From: an uncultured Bacteroidota bacterium
Lineage (GTDB): Bacteria; Bacteroidota; Bacteroidia; Flavobacteriales; TMED113
Assembly (NCBI GenBank): GCA_902520385.1
Contig: CABYOB010000018.1
Span: 1-10,313, forward strand
DNA length: 10,313 bases
Direction of reading: 5' to 3'
The notes beneath the pieces are model-generated. The model was not told the origin of the DNA. It made no database searches and saw only the letters and a list, made by a program, of their open reading frames with translations. A program made the position numbers and the translations under genes. Numbering within the stretch: the first letter of the stretch is position 1; each line of letters begins with the position of its first letter. Below are positions 1 to 9,763 of this stretch, one piece after another.

Positions 1-3000
1 AGAGTATTGGAAAAAGAGAATTTCTTCAAATTATAATAATATCAATTCTGGAGGTGAAATTCCTAAAGTTGGCTTGGGTGGAGAGGTTTTAAATAAAATT
101 TTTGGTTCAAATTCTGTTAGTATCAGGCCTCAAGGGGCTGTAGAATTAACTTTTGCTGGTGTTGTTAACAGAATAGACAATCCCGCGCTACCTGAAGCTC
201 AACGACAAACAACATCATTTAATTTTGATGAAAGAATACAAATTAATGTCTTAGGTAGAATAGGAGAAAAATTACAACTACAGGCTAATTATGATACAGA
301 GGCAACATTTGAATTTGAAAATGAAATGAAATTAGAATATACTGGAGATGAAGATGATATAATAAAAAAAATCGAACTAGGTAATGTAAGTTTACCGCTG
401 TCAGGATCTCTTATAACTGGAGCGCAAAGTTTATTTGGTTTGAAATCAAAAATGCAATTTGGACGAGCAACGTTGACCACTGTTTTTTCTGAACAAAAAA
501 GTGAGACTTCAATGATTCAAATTGAAGGTGGAGCGCAAACTACTGAATTTGAAATTTCTATAGATAATTATGAGGAAAATAGACATTTCTTTTTGTCTCA
601 ATTTTTTCTTGACAACTATGACCAATCGTTACAAAACTTACCTATAATAAACTCAGCCGCAAATATAACTAGATTAGAAGTATATGTTACAAATAAAAAT
701 TCTTCTACTGTTAATACTAGAAATATTTTAGCACTTCAAGATTTAGGAGAAAATCCCTCAATAAATGGACATGTTGCTAATAATATTGTTTTTTCAGGGG
801 AACAAAATGTATTATGGCCAACTAATTTAAATAATTCATTGAATCCATCAGAACTTATTAACGAGATAGCTTCCCAGACTGGAGATTCAATTAGAAATGT
901 TGATGAAATTACATCTGCATTTAATGAATATTCACAGAATGGAGGGCAATTTTTTCAGTCTGTTGATTATGAAAAAATAGAAAATGCTAGGATGTTATCT
1001 TCTTCAGAATATACTTATAATAGACAATTGGGTTTTATATCTTTAAATCAGTCTCTTAATTCAGATGAAGTTTTGGCAGTAGCTTATCAATATACATATA
1101 ATGGAATAACTTATCAGGTAGGAGAGTTTTCAAATGATATTACTGCGCCAGATGTGTTATGTGTAAAGTTACTTAAATCAACGATTACGGATGTTTCTCA
1201 GCCAATATGGGACCTTATGATGAAAAATGTTTATGGTTTAGGTGCCTATCAAGTAAATAAAGAAGATTTTTTATTAGATATTTTTTATGAAAATCCAGAA
1301 CTAGGAACACCAGTAAATTTTTTGACTGAAGGAAATATTTCTAATCAATTATTATTACAAGTATTTAATTTTGATCAATTAAATAATAATAATGATCCTG
1401 GGCCAGACGGAGTATTTGATTTTATAGATGGAGTTACTATAAATTCTTCAAATGGAAGAATTTATTTTCCTGTAACAAAACCATTTGGATGTTTTTTAAG
1501 AGAAAGAATTGGTGGGGATTGTAATAATATTGATCCAAATAGTATAGCTAGTAAATATGCGTTTGAAGCTTTATATGATTCTACTCAATATGCTGCACAG
1601 CAAATACCAGAGCTAAATAGATTTATATTAAAAGGACAGTATAAGTCATCAGTTAGTTCTGATATTTCATTAAATGCAATGAATATTCCACAAGGTTCTG
1701 TTAGGGTGACTTCTGGGGGCACTCAACTTGAAGAGAATATACATTATACGGTTGATTATACTATGGGTTCAGTTAAAATTATAGATCAAGGTATTTTAAA
1801 TTCTTCATCCCCTATTATGATATCTTTAGAAAATAATTCATTATTTAATTTTCAAACTAAAAGATTTTTAGGAGCCCATTTAGATTATAAAATAAATAAA
1901 GATTTTTTATTGGGCGCAAGTGTTTTAAACCTTACTGAAAAACCATTAACTCAAAAAATTAATATAGGTGATGAGCCCATTTCCAATACAATTTGGGGTT
2001 TAAACGGATCCTATACAACTGAATCTCGTTTGTTAACAAAAATAATCGATAAAATACCATTAATAAATACAAAAGAAAAATCAACTTTTTCTGTTGTAGG
2101 AGAATTTGCTCACTTTATTCCAGGACATCCTAAATCAATTAATTTAGATGCTACAGGCACTTCTTATATTGATGATTTTGAAAACACGCAATCCATTATT
2201 GACATTAGATCTGCCTCTTCTTGGTATTTGTCAAGTACACCTACTGGTAATATTAATTCTTCGGGTTATTTTCCTGAAGGTTTCTTAAGTAATGATTTGT
2301 CTTATGGATTTAACAGAGCTAAATTAGCTTGGTATATTATAGATCCTCTTTTTCAAAGAAATTCTTCTATAACACCCTCTCACATAGTGGATGATTCAGA
2401 TCAACAAGAAAATAATTATGTAAGAGAAGTTTTAATTACAGAAATTTTTCCAAATAAAGATATTGTTAATGGTCAACCATCTAGATTAAGAACATTTGAC
2501 CTTGCATTTTATCCATCAGAGAGAGGTCCTTATAATTTTGATATAAATCCTTCAAGTTATTCTTATGGTTTAAATGAAATGGGTTTTTTAAATGAGCCAA
2601 ATACTAGATGGGGAGGAATAATGCGAGAAATTGAAACCAATGATTTTGAAGCAGCAAACATAGAGTTTATTGAGTTTTGGATGATGGATCCTTTTCTTGA
2701 TGACCCAAATACTTCTGAAGATGAATCTATGCAGACAGGGGGTGATTTTTTTATTAATATTGGAAACATATCTGAAGATATTCTAAAAGACTCTAGAAAA
2801 AGTTTTGAAAATGGATTGCCAATAGATGGTGTAGATTTAAATATTGACACAACTGTATGGGGGAGGGTTCCTAATATTCAATCATTAGTGAATGCATTTG
2901 ATAATGAACCATCTTCAAGACAAAATCAAGATGTTGGTTATGATGGTATGGATGATGAATATGAAAGAACATTTATTCCTCCTAATAGTGGATTTTCAAT

Positions 3001-6000
3001 GTCTTATTTAGATTTAATAGAGTCCCAATTTTCTAGTTTATCACAAGCTTATATTAATGCTTTTGAAGATCCAGCAGCTGACAATTTTCATTACTTTAGA
3101 GGTTCAGATTATGATGATGATGAAACTAGTATTTTAAATAGGTATAAATTATTTAATGGAACTGAGAGAAATTCACCAACTTCAGATCAGTCTATAGAAA
3201 GTTATCCAACTTCAGCGACTAATTTGCCTAATATAGAGGATATAAATAATGATCAAACTTTAAGTGAAGTAGAAAGTTATTACCAATATAAAATTAGCTT
3301 AAGGCCAGAGAATTTAGTAGTTGGTTCAAATTACATTACAGATGAAATTGTGAATGTAGGCCCCAATAATAATGCTAGATGGCTTCAATTTAAAGTGCCT
3401 ATAAATTCATATGATGAAAAAGTAGGTACAATTCAAGATTTTAAATCTATAAGATTTTTAAGATTATTTTTTAATGATTTTGAAGATAATATTATTTGTC
3501 GTTTTGCATCAATGGAATTAGTTAGGGGTGAATGGCGACGCTATAATAATAGTTTAATTGAAACTGATAATGATATAAATAATGAAAATACGTCTTTTGA
3601 TATTTCTGTGATTAATATTGAAGAAAATGGTTCAAGGCTACCAATTAATTATATTTTACCAAATGGAGTAGAAAGAGAAACTTTAATAGGAGCAACTAGT
3701 TTGCAGCAGCAAAATGAACAGTCAATGGTTTTAAAGGTTATTGATTTAGAAAATGGAGATGCAAGAGCTGCTTTTAAAAATGTAAGTATGGATATGAGAA
3801 ATTATCAACGTATAAAAATGTTTGTTCATGCAGAAGAAATTAATGAGGGAAGTTTAGTTGATGGAGATGTTACAGTTTTTTTAAGGATAGGAAGTGATTA
3901 TACAACAAATTTTTATGAGTATGAAATCCCAATGAAATTAACAAGTTGGGGCGAATCAGATCCTGAGCTAATTTGGCCTTCTGAAAATGAGTTTGATATT
4001 CCATTTGAGCTTTTTCAATCTGTAAAACAGATTAGAAATAATGCTTTAAATAATACACAAAACACACAAATAAATAGTTATAATGATTTATTTCAATATA
4101 TGGATGGCCCTAATAAAGTTTCAATTTTAGGAAATCCTAATTTAGGAGATATTAAGTCAATAATGATAGGGATTAGAAATCCTGAGACACAAAATGATAT
4201 TTCCGAAAAAAGTATAGAAATATGGGTTAATGAATTGAGGTTGACAGATTTTAATGAAAAAGGTGGTTGGGCAGGGAGAATGCAAATGAAAATGGGCTTG
4301 GCAGATTTAGGTAATTTAGCTTTAGCTGGATCCATTAGTAGTGTAGGTTTTGGTAGTTTAGAAAAAAATATTTCAGAAAGAAACATTGAAGAAGCACAGA
4401 GATATAATCTATCAAGCTCTATAGAGTTAGGTAAGTTATTGCCAGAAAAATCAAACATTAAAATTCCTATGTATTTTTCTATTTCTGAGGATGTTAAAAA
4501 TCCACAGTATAATCCACTTGATCCAGATATTTTATTAACCACATCATTGGATGTTTTAGATACAAAAGAGCAAAGAGATTCATTAAAAGAAATTTCACAA
4601 GATTATACTAAACGTAAAAGTATAAATTTTACAAATATTAGAAAAGAGAGAGCTCCTGGTAATAATAAAACAAAGTTATATGATATAGAAAACCTGTCCC
4701 TTAGTTATTCATATAATGAATCATTTTCTAGAAACGTTAATACTGAGTACAGTATAAATAAGCAATATAATGGTGGAATAGGTTATAATTTTAATACTAA
4801 TCCTAAAAATATTAAACCGTTTAGTAAAATAAAAGCACTAAGAAAAGGTAAATATTTAAGGATGATAAGAGATTTTAATTTCTACGTATTACCAAAACAA
4901 ATATCTTTTAGAACAGACGTTTTTAGAAGCTATTTGGAAACTAAATTGAGAAATAATTCAGGTCTAGATTTTGACATAGATCCAACCTTTAGTAAATATT
5001 TCACATTAAATAGAACTTCTAATATGAAATATGATTTTACACGATCTTTGAAATTTAATTTTTCATCTAATGTGAGATCTATTATTGATGAGCCAGATGG
5101 AAGAATAGATAATAAATCTGAAGTAGATAGTATTATTAATAACATTATTTCTTTAGGTAGGCCTTCAGAATATCATCATAATTTTGATATAAGGTATAGT
5201 TTGCCAATTAATAAAATTCCAATTTTTAGTTGGGTTAACACTAATATAACTTATGATGGAAGTTATGATTGGAATACTGCCTCTTTATCTGCAACAAATT
5301 TTGGAAACACAATACAAAATACAAATTCGATTAGATTAAATACCCAATTAAGTCTTTCTTCATTATATAATAAAGTTCCTTTCTTGAAAAAAATATTAAG
5401 CAATCAAACTACTAATAAAAGAAGTCAAAGTAAAGCTTCTGTAAACAAAAAAGCTGATGACGATAAACAAAAAGAAGATAAAAAAGAAAAGGAAAACAAG
5501 CTGTTGAAATATATAGCCAAGCCAATTTTTTCATTGAAAAATATATCTATTGCTTATACTGAATCTAATGGTACTTTTTTGCCAGGTTTTTTGCCAAGTA
5601 TAGGTTTTTTAGGAATAAATAATTCTTTGAATGCTCCAACATTAGGTTTTGTTTTAGGTAGCCAGAATGACATAAGAGATATAGCTGCTCAACGGGGATG
5701 GTTGACTACAGACACAATGATGAATAATCTTTTTTCGAGAACTCACTCTGTAAATTTGAATCTAAGGGCAACAATAGAGCCAGTTTCGAGATTTAAAATT
5801 ATGTTAACGGCTTCTAGAAGATATGCTACAAACCAATCAGAATACTATAGGAATCAACCTGATATTTTAGGAAATCCTAATTGGATTAGTATTAACCCAA
5901 CAACTTCAGGTAATTTTAATATGTCATTTATGACGATTAAAACATCATTTGTTTCTGATAGGCCAGACAATAGTTCAAGTTTATTCAATGATTTTGTTTC

Positions 6001-6856
6001 ATATAGATTGCAAATTGCTCAAAAAATTGCTTCACAGAACGGTATGCCAATAAACTTAAACGAGTATCCGAATGGATATGGCCCAAACTCTCAAGACGTA
6101 TTAATACCTGCTTTTTTAGCTGCATACTCTGGAACTAGTCCAAATAAACAAAGTTTAAATCTTTTTCCATCCATACCCTGGCCAAATTGGAATGTTAATT
6201 TTGATGGATTAATAAAATTAAAATGGTTTAAAGAAAGGTTTAAAAGTATTTCACTTAGTCATAATTATAGATCAACATATTCTATAGGTTCATTTATAAA
6301 TAACTTAAATTTTGGAAATCCAGATTATTTATTTGATTCTTATGGTAATTACTTGCCAGAATTTCAAATTGATCAAGTTGCTATTTCTGAGCAGTTTGCA
6401 CCATTTTTGAAGTTCGATATGACAATGAAGAATAGTATTTCAGCTCGGATAGAATATAAAAAAGATAGAACTATAAGCTTAAGTTTAACTAATAGTCAGA
6501 TTACAGAGGTTAAAGGTAATGAATATGTGGCGGGTTTAGGTTATAGGATACAAGACGTAAGACTTCTTTTTAATGCAGGTTTAGAAGAACAAAATATAAA
6601 AAGTGACTTAGACTTAAGAGCTGATTTTTCTTTAAGGCAAAATAAAACTATTATTAGAAAAATAGAAGAATTAAGTAATCAACCTACAAGTGGTCAAATA
6701 TTGATGACTTTGAAATTTTCTGCTGATTATGTAATAGGAAATACGATGAATATAAAGTTATTTTATGATCAAGTTATTACTGATTATGTAGTATCTTCAT
6801 CATTCCCAACTTCAAATACTAATGTTGGATTAAGTATAAGATATAATTTGAATTAA
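1..6856 (+). CDS. sprA: T9SS outer-membrane translocon SprA (Sov), 5' partial
   Basis: SprA is the very large outer-membrane beta-barrel through which type IX secretion cargo leaves the cell; the known structure is a 36-strand single-chain barrel capped by PorV and a plug protein. The frame stays open from base 2, so the gene begins upstream. The first in-frame start-like codon, TTG at 74, is internal: the residues before it (EYWKKR at the edge, IPKVG just upstream) already look like SprA. About 2,284 codons are present against roughly 2,400 in Flavobacterium johnsoniae, so about 100 residues including the signal peptide are missing. Family hallmarks in order: IFGSNSVSIRPQG (~101-140), the TEATFEFEN/KLEYTG/NVSLPLSGSLITG block (~295-420), TSYIDDFEN (~2159-2185), DPAADNFHYFRG (~3070-3105), WVNELRLTDFNEKGGWAGR (~4220-4280), and LPGFLPSIGFLG (~5578-5615). 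Just before the last lies a Lys/Asp/Glu-rich stretch (~5440-5510), a family-typical loop. The gene is intact to its TAA; identification is very secure. Confidence 0.97.
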   Translation, partial: EYWKKRISSNYNNINSGGEIPKVGLGGEVLNKIFGSNSVSIRPQGAVELTFAGVVNRIDNPALPEAQRQTTSFNFDERIQINVLGRIGEKLQLQANYDTEATFEFENEMKLEYTGDEDDIIKKIELGNVSLPLSGSLITGAQSLFGLKSKMQFGRATLTTVFSEQKSETSMIQIEGGAQTTEFEISIDNYEENRHFFLSQFFLDNYDQSLQNLPIINSAANITRLEVYVTNKNSSTVNTRNILALQDLGENPSINGHVANNIVFSGEQNVLWPTNLNNSLNPSELINEIASQTGDSIRNVDEITSAFNEYSQNGGQFFQSVDYEKIENARMLSSSEYTYNRQLGFISLNQSLNSDEVLAVAYQYTYNGITYQVGEFSNDITAPDVLCVKLLKSTITDVSQPIWDLMMKNVYGLGAYQVNKEDFLLDIFYENPELGTPVNFLTEGNISNQLLLQVFNFDQLNNNNDPGPDGVFDFIDGVTINSSNGRIYFPVTKPFGCFLRERIGGDCNNIDPNSIASKYAFEALYDSTQYAAQQIPELNRFILKGQYKSSVSSDISLNAMNIPQGSVRVTSGGTQLEENIHYTVDYTMGSVKIIDQGILNSSSPIMISLENNSLFNFQTKRFLGAHLDYKINKDFLLGASVLNLTEKPLTQKINIGDEPISNTIWGLNGSYTTESRLLTKIIDKIPLINTKEKSTFSVVGEFAHFIPGHPKSINLDATGTSYIDDFENTQSIIDIRSASSWYLSSTPTGNINSSGYFPEGFLSNDLSYGFNRAKLAWYIIDPLFQRNSSITPSHIVDDSDQQENNYVREVLITEIFPNKDIVNGQPSRLRTFDLAFYPSERGPYNFDINPSSYSYGLNEMGFLNEPNTRWGGIMREIETNDFEAANIEFIEFWMMDPFLDDPNTSEDESMQTGGDFFINIGNISEDILKDSRKSFENGLPIDGVDLNIDTTVWGRVPNIQSLVNAFDNEPSSRQNQDVGYDGMDDEYERTFIPPNSGFSMSYLDLIESQFSSLSQAYINAFEDPAADNFHYFRGSDYDDDETSILNRYKLFNGTERNSPTSDQSIESYPTSATNLPNIEDINNDQTLSEVESYYQYKISLRPENLVVGSNYITDEIVNVGPNNNARWLQFKVPINSYDEKVGTIQDFKSIRFLRLFFNDFEDNIICRFASMELVRGEWRRYNNSLIETDNDINNENTSFDISVINIEENGSRLPINYILPNGVERETLIGATSLQQQNEQSMVLKVIDLENGDARAAFKNVSMDMRNYQRIKMFVHAEEINEGSLVDGDVTVFLRIGSDYTTNFYEYEIPMKLTSWGESDPELIWPSENEFDIPFELFQSVKQIRNNALNNTQNTQINSYNDLFQYMDGPNKVSILGNPNLGDIKSIMIGIRNPETQNDISEKSIEIWVNELRLTDFNEKGGWAGRMQMKMGLADLGNLALAGSISSVGFGSLEKNISERNIEEAQRYNLSSSIELGKLLPEKSNIKIPMYFSISEDVKNPQYNPLDPDILLTTSLDVLDTKEQRDSLKEISQDYTKRKSINFTNIRKERAPGNNKTKLYDIENLSLSYSYNESFSRNVNTEYSINKQYNGGIGYNFNTNPKNIKPFSKIKALRKGKYLRMIRDFNFYVLPKQISFRTDVFRSYLETKLRNNSGLDFDIDPTFSKYFTLNRTSNMKYDFTRSLKFNFSSNVRSIIDEPDGRIDNKSEVDSIINNIISLGRPSEYHHNFDIRYSLPINKIPIFSWVNTNITYDGSYDWNTASLSATNFGNTIQNTNSIRLNTQLSLSSLYNKVPFLKKILSNQTTNKRSQSKASVNKKADDDKQKEDKKEKENKLLKYIAKPIFSLKNISIAYTESNGTFLPGFLPSIGFLGINNSLNAPTLGFVLGSQNDIRDIAAQRGWLTTDTMMNNLFSRTHSVNLNLRATIEPVSRFKIMLTASRRYATNQSEYYRNQPDILGNPNWISINPTTSGNFNMSFMTIKTSFVSDRPDNSSSLFNDFVSYRLQIAQKIASQNGMPINLNEYPNGYGPNSQDVLIPAFLAAYSGTSPNKQSLNLFPSIPWPNWNVNFDGLIKLKWFKERFKSISLSHNYRSTYSIGSFINNLNFGNPDYLFDSYGNYLPEFQIDQVAISEQFAPFLKFDMTMKNSISARIEYKKDRTISLSLTNSQITEVKGNEYVAGLGYRIQDVRLLFNAGLEEQNIKSDLDLRADFSLRQNKTIIRKIEELSNQPTSGQILMTLKFSADYVIGNTMNIKLFYDQVITDYVVSSSFPTSNTNVGLSIRYNLN

Positions 6857-6861
6857 TTTAA

Positions 6862-8007
6862 ATGAAGAAAATTAACATAATAGATACTGCGCTTGAATAT
6901 AAAAAATTAAAAACAAAGATTGATAATTCAGTGTTTAATGTATTAAAATCAGGGGTTTACATTAATGGTCCTGAAGTTGAAAAATTTGAATTAGAGCTGT
7001 CAGAGTTCTTAAATGTAAAGCATTGTATTTCTTGTGCAAATGGAACAGATGCATTAAAAATAGCTCTTTTAAGTTTAGGATTAAGTCAAGGTGATGAAAT
7101 TTTGGTGCCCTCTTTCACCTTTGTTTCTACAGTTGAAGTAGTAGTTCTTCTTGGTTTTAAGCCAGTATTTGTAGATGTAGACTTCAGAACATTTTTAATT
7201 GATATTGATTCAGTTAAAAAAAATATTAATAAAAAAACAAGGGTAATTATTCCAGTTCATTTATTTGGTCAGCCAGTAAACATGAAGGAAATAATGTTGA
7301 TTAGTAAAAAACATAATCTTTGGGTAGTTGAAGATGCTGCCCAATCTTTAGGTTCTCAATTTTATATAAAAAATAAATCAAATCAGTTTTTTCCTAAACA
7401 GTATACAGGAACCATAGGTCATATAGGAACAACCTCTTTTTATCCCACAAAAAATTTAAATTGCTTTGGGGATGGGGGAGCTCTTTTTACAAATAACAGA
7501 TCTCTAGCAAAGAAAATAAGATTAATAAAAAACCATGGTCAAGTACAAAAATACACTTATGAAAAAGTAGGCTTAAACTCTAGATTAGATGCAATTCAAG
7601 CGGCTATTTTGAGAGTTAAGTTAAAAAAATTGAGGCAATCTAATAACAAAAGAAGAAGTCATGCAAGAATATACAATTCAAAACTTAAAAACATTAAGGA
7701 AATTTTTACTCCTCAGATTTTAACTGTAATAGAGTCTCATATTTTTCATCAGTATACTTTAATTGTTAGAGATAAAAAGAATAGAGATCCCTTAAAAGAC
7801 TTTTTAATTAAAAATGGGGTGTCAACTATGATATATTATCCTAGGCCTTTACACAAAGAGAAGCCATATTCTAACTTTGCATCATCTAGTCAGAAATCTT
7901 CAGAAGAGTTGTCAAAAAAAGTTCTATCACTACCTATTCATCCGTTATTATCTAGAAAAGATGTTGAATTTATTTCGGAATTAATAATAAAATTTTTTAA
8001 ATCATAA
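6862..8007 (+). CDS. WbpE/PorR-like DegT/DnrJ/EryC1 sugar aminotransferase
   Basis: A PLP-dependent aminotransferase of nucleotide-sugar synthesis, 381 residues, full length for the family. Visible motifs: the phosphate-binding CISCANGTDAL (residues 55-65), nearly identical to Pseudomonas WbpE; a WbpE-like STVEVVVLLGFKPVFVDVD segment; VVEDAAQSLG (155-164) with D158 contacting the PLP ring nitrogen; and SFYPTKNLNCFGDGG with Schiff-base lysine K197. Further on are NHGQ, NSRLDAIQAAIL and YYPRPLH. A ~10-residue insertion before GTIGHIG is, from memory, usual in Bacteroidota homologues. By family the likely reaction is glutamate-dependent amination of UDP-3-keto-GlcNAc uronic acid, the role of WbpE and of P. 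gingivalis PorR; other 3- or 4-keto sugars cannot be excluded. It starts 5 bases after sprA with no room for a separate terminator, so co-transcription is likely. No Shine-Dalgarno is visible, only an A/T-rich leader. The family is sure, the exact substrate is inferred. Confidence 0.93.
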   Translation: MKKINIIDTALEYKKLKTKIDNSVFNVLKSGVYINGPEVEKFELELSEFLNVKHCISCANGTDALKIALLSLGLSQGDEILVPSFTFVSTVEVVVLLGFKPVFVDVDFRTFLIDIDSVKKNINKKTRVIIPVHLFGQPVNMKEIMLISKKHNLWVVEDAAQSLGSQFYIKNKSNQFFPKQYTGTIGHIGTTSFYPTKNLNCFGDGGALFTNNRSLAKKIRLIKNHGQVQKYTYEKVGLNSRLDAIQAAILRVKLKKLRQSNNKRRSHARIYNSKLKNIKEIFTPQILTVIESHIFHQYTLIVRDKKNRDPLKDFLIKNGVSTMIYYPRPLHKEKPYSNFASSSQKSSEELSKKVLSLPIHPLLSRKDVEFISELIIKFFKS

Positions 8008-8017
8008 TTATCAAATA

Positions 8018-8722
8018 ATGCGTAAAAAAACTTTATTATTTGTTTATGACTTCCCACATTCTAAATCAGTTGACTTTATTGATAAGTGTGTTAGTGAAGG
8101 TATTAAAATAGAGTTAATAGTTGGGGCTAGTTTTAAGAATATAAAGAAAACAAGAAGGTTATTTAATTTTCATAAGTATAATAAAACTATAATACATCCA
8201 AAAAAATTAGCAACTAAATTTAATATTCCTTACTATAATTGTGATCATAATAGTTTGGAGCTTGAAAAAATAATGAAAGATTTTGATATTAATTTTGGAA
8301 TCATAGCAGGGGCTAGAATTTTAAGTAAAAAAATTATAGAGAAGTTTTATTATGGAGTTTTAAATATTCACCCCGGAGTATTACCATTTAACAGAGGTCT
8401 TGATTCAATTCTTTGGGCTATACATGATAATAAAAAAATAGGAATTTCTGCACATTTAATAAATGAAAAAATTGATTTGGGAGAACTTGTTTTAAGTAAA
8501 ATTATAGAACCTATAAAGTTTGATAATATATTTGATATTTATAGAAAAGTGCATAAAGCTCAAATTGAATTGTTACCATTAGCTTATAATTTAATTGAAA
8601 AAAAAAGTAGTTTTAAATTTTTAACTAATGGTTTTTATCATACATATATGCCTAAGGAGCTGCAAAAAAAAACATTAAATAATTTAGAAATGTATATTAC
8701 AAATTATTCTAAAATTAAATGA
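8018..8722 (+). CDS. Formyltransferase family protein, probably acting on an amino sugar
   Basis: A 234-residue protein with the formyl_trans_N fold that moves a formyl group from 10-formyl-tetrahydrofolate to an amine. The catalytic Asn-His-Asp triad is visible: N116 and H118 in LNIHPGVLP, and D153 in AHLINEKIDLGEL. Upstream, IIAGARILSKKII is the usual strand-helix before the active site; downstream, FNRGLDSILWAI fits the substrate-side segment. It is shorter than methionyl-tRNA formyltransferase (~310 residues), with no room for that enzyme's C-terminal domain, and lacks the N-terminal glycine/SNLQ pattern of PurN. The last ~50 residues (from roughly PLAYNLIEKK) resemble nothing I recognise. 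It lies between a sugar aminotransferase and a sugar dehydrogenase, 10 bases after the first and overlapping the second, so the acceptor is most likely the 3-amino group made by the aminotransferase. This parallels sugar N-formyltransferases such as VioF and QdtF. Fold and triad are secure; the acceptor is inferred from context. Confidence 0.85.
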   Translation: MRKKTLLFVYDFPHSKSVDFIDKCVSEGIKIELIVGASFKNIKKTRRLFNFHKYNKTIIHPKKLATKFNIPYYNCDHNSLELEKIMKDFDINFGIIAGARILSKKIIEKFYYGVLNIHPGVLPFNRGLDSILWAIHDNKKIGISAHLINEKIDLGELVLSKIIEPIKFDNIFDIYRKVHKAQIELLPLAYNLIEKKSSFKFLTNGFYHTYMPKELQKKTLNNLEMYITNYSKIK

Positions 8723-9750
8723 ATAGAAAAATAAAATTTGCAGTAATTGGTTTAGGCCATATAGGGATTAAGCATGTAGATGCGATTATTAAAGATCAAA
8801 ATTCTGAATTAATTGCATTAGCAGATAAGGTGTCTTTTGAGGAAATTAAGAAAAAGAGACAAAATGAGTTAAGTTACCTTGATAGATATAAATTTTATAA
8901 TAATTTATCTGATGTTCTTAAAATTCCAGAAGTCGATGTAATTAATATATGTACACCAAATAGTTCTCATTATGAAATAGCAAGTGAATCAATTAAAAAT
9001 GGCAAGCATGTTCTTATTGAAAAACCTATGACATTAAGTTCTAAACATGCTCATTTATTAGTTAAGCAAGCTAAAAATCAAAATAAGTTTGTGTTTTGTG
9101 TGATGCAGAATAGATTTTCGCCAACAATTATGTGGCTAAAAAAAGTAATTGAACAAAAAAAATTAGGAGCTATTTTTTCTGTTCATGTAAACTGTTTTTG
9201 GAATAGAAATAAAAGTTATTACTTGTCTAGTGATTGGCATGGAAAGTTAGACTTGGACGGAGGCCCATTATTCACTCAATTTTCACATTTTATTGATATT
9301 TTATACTGGTTATTCGGTGATTTTTTAAATATAAATGCCAAATTTTCTAAATTTAGAAAGTCTGATTATATTGAGTTTGAAGATTCTGGAGTACTTAATT
9401 TTAATTTTTCTAGTGGCCCCAAGGCAACTCTTAATTATTCTACAAGTATTTGGGAAAAAAATTTTGAAAGTAGTATTATTGTTATTGCAGAAAGAGGTAC
9501 TGTTAAAATTGGTGGTCAATATATGGATAAACTAGAATATTGTAATATAGAAAATTATGAGAAACCAACTTTTAGTTCAGCTTTAAGTTGTAATGACTAT
9601 GGCTCCTATAAGGGTTCAGCAGCAAACCATGGGAAAGTTATTGAAAATGTGATTAATGTAATTTTAAATAGTCATAAAATTGCAACTAGTGGATCTGAGG
9701 GATTAAAAATAGTTGAGATAATAGAAAAAATATATAGTTTTAGAAAATAA
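8719..9750 (+). CDS. WbpB/WlbA-like Gfo/Idh/MocA nucleotide-sugar oxidoreductase
   Basis: An NAD(P)-dependent sugar oxidoreductase of 343 residues, normal for the family. The N-terminal Rossmann fold shows FAVIGLGHIG (glycines 11, 13, 16) and ICTPNSSHYEIA, followed by the EKP signature at 101-103 with catalytic K102. The C-terminal alpha/beta domain contains VNCFWNRNKSYY, then GGPLFTQFSHFID, with H190 and D193 in the active-site helix, and LYWLFGD. The W-N-R...YY pattern and the GG-P-L-F-T-Q-F-S-H string match the group that oxidises C3 of UDP-GlcNAc uronic acid (WbpB/WlbA). Paired with the WbpE-like gene, it would supply the 3-keto substrate for amination. Its ATG overlaps the formyltransferase stop (ATGA, 8719-8722), which points to translational coupling and a shared pathway. 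The family is certain and the substrate probable. A different uronate or keto-sugar is possible, because no sugar-binding residue can be proven from sequence alone. Confidence 0.92.
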   Translation: MNRKIKFAVIGLGHIGIKHVDAIIKDQNSELIALADKVSFEEIKKKRQNELSYLDRYKFYNNLSDVLKIPEVDVINICTPNSSHYEIASESIKNGKHVLIEKPMTLSSKHAHLLVKQAKNQNKFVFCVMQNRFSPTIMWLKKVIEQKKLGAIFSVHVNCFWNRNKSYYLSSDWHGKLDLDGGPLFTQFSHFIDILYWLFGDFLNINAKFSKFRKSDYIEFEDSGVLNFNFSSGPKATLNYSTSIWEKNFESSIIVIAERGTVKIGGQYMDKLEYCNIENYEKPTFSSALSCNDYGSYKGSAANHGKVIENVINVILNSHKIATSGSEGLKIVEIIEKIYSFRK

Positions 9751-9763
9751 TAAATTTAATAAG

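Noticed and set aside
74..76. TTG at 74 as the start of sprA
   Set aside because: The same frame is open to the left edge and its residues already look like SprA. A start here would also remove the signal peptide required by an outer-membrane protein.
289..480. Small minus-strand open frame inside sprA
   Set aside because: It lies opposite one of the most conserved SprA blocks, has no recognisable motif, and is explained as a shadow of the coding strand. The same applies to the minus-strand frames at 2563-2850, 4093-4542 and 4930-5145.
5440..5510. Lys/Asp/Glu-rich stretch in SprA as a possible insertion
   Set aside because: SprA homologues that I recall also carry a charged, variable stretch just before the conserved LPGFLP-type motif, so this is an ordinary loop.
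8018..8722. Methionyl-tRNA formyltransferase (fmt) or PurN
   Set aside because: It is too short for Fmt and lacks its C-terminal tRNA-binding domain. It lacks the PurN N-terminal signature, and the neighbours are sugar enzymes.
9325..9535. Overlapping short frames on both strands inside the oxidoreductase gene
   Set aside because: They are low-complexity, Ile/Leu/Lys- or Asn/Ser-rich shadows within an intact Gfo/Idh/MocA gene.
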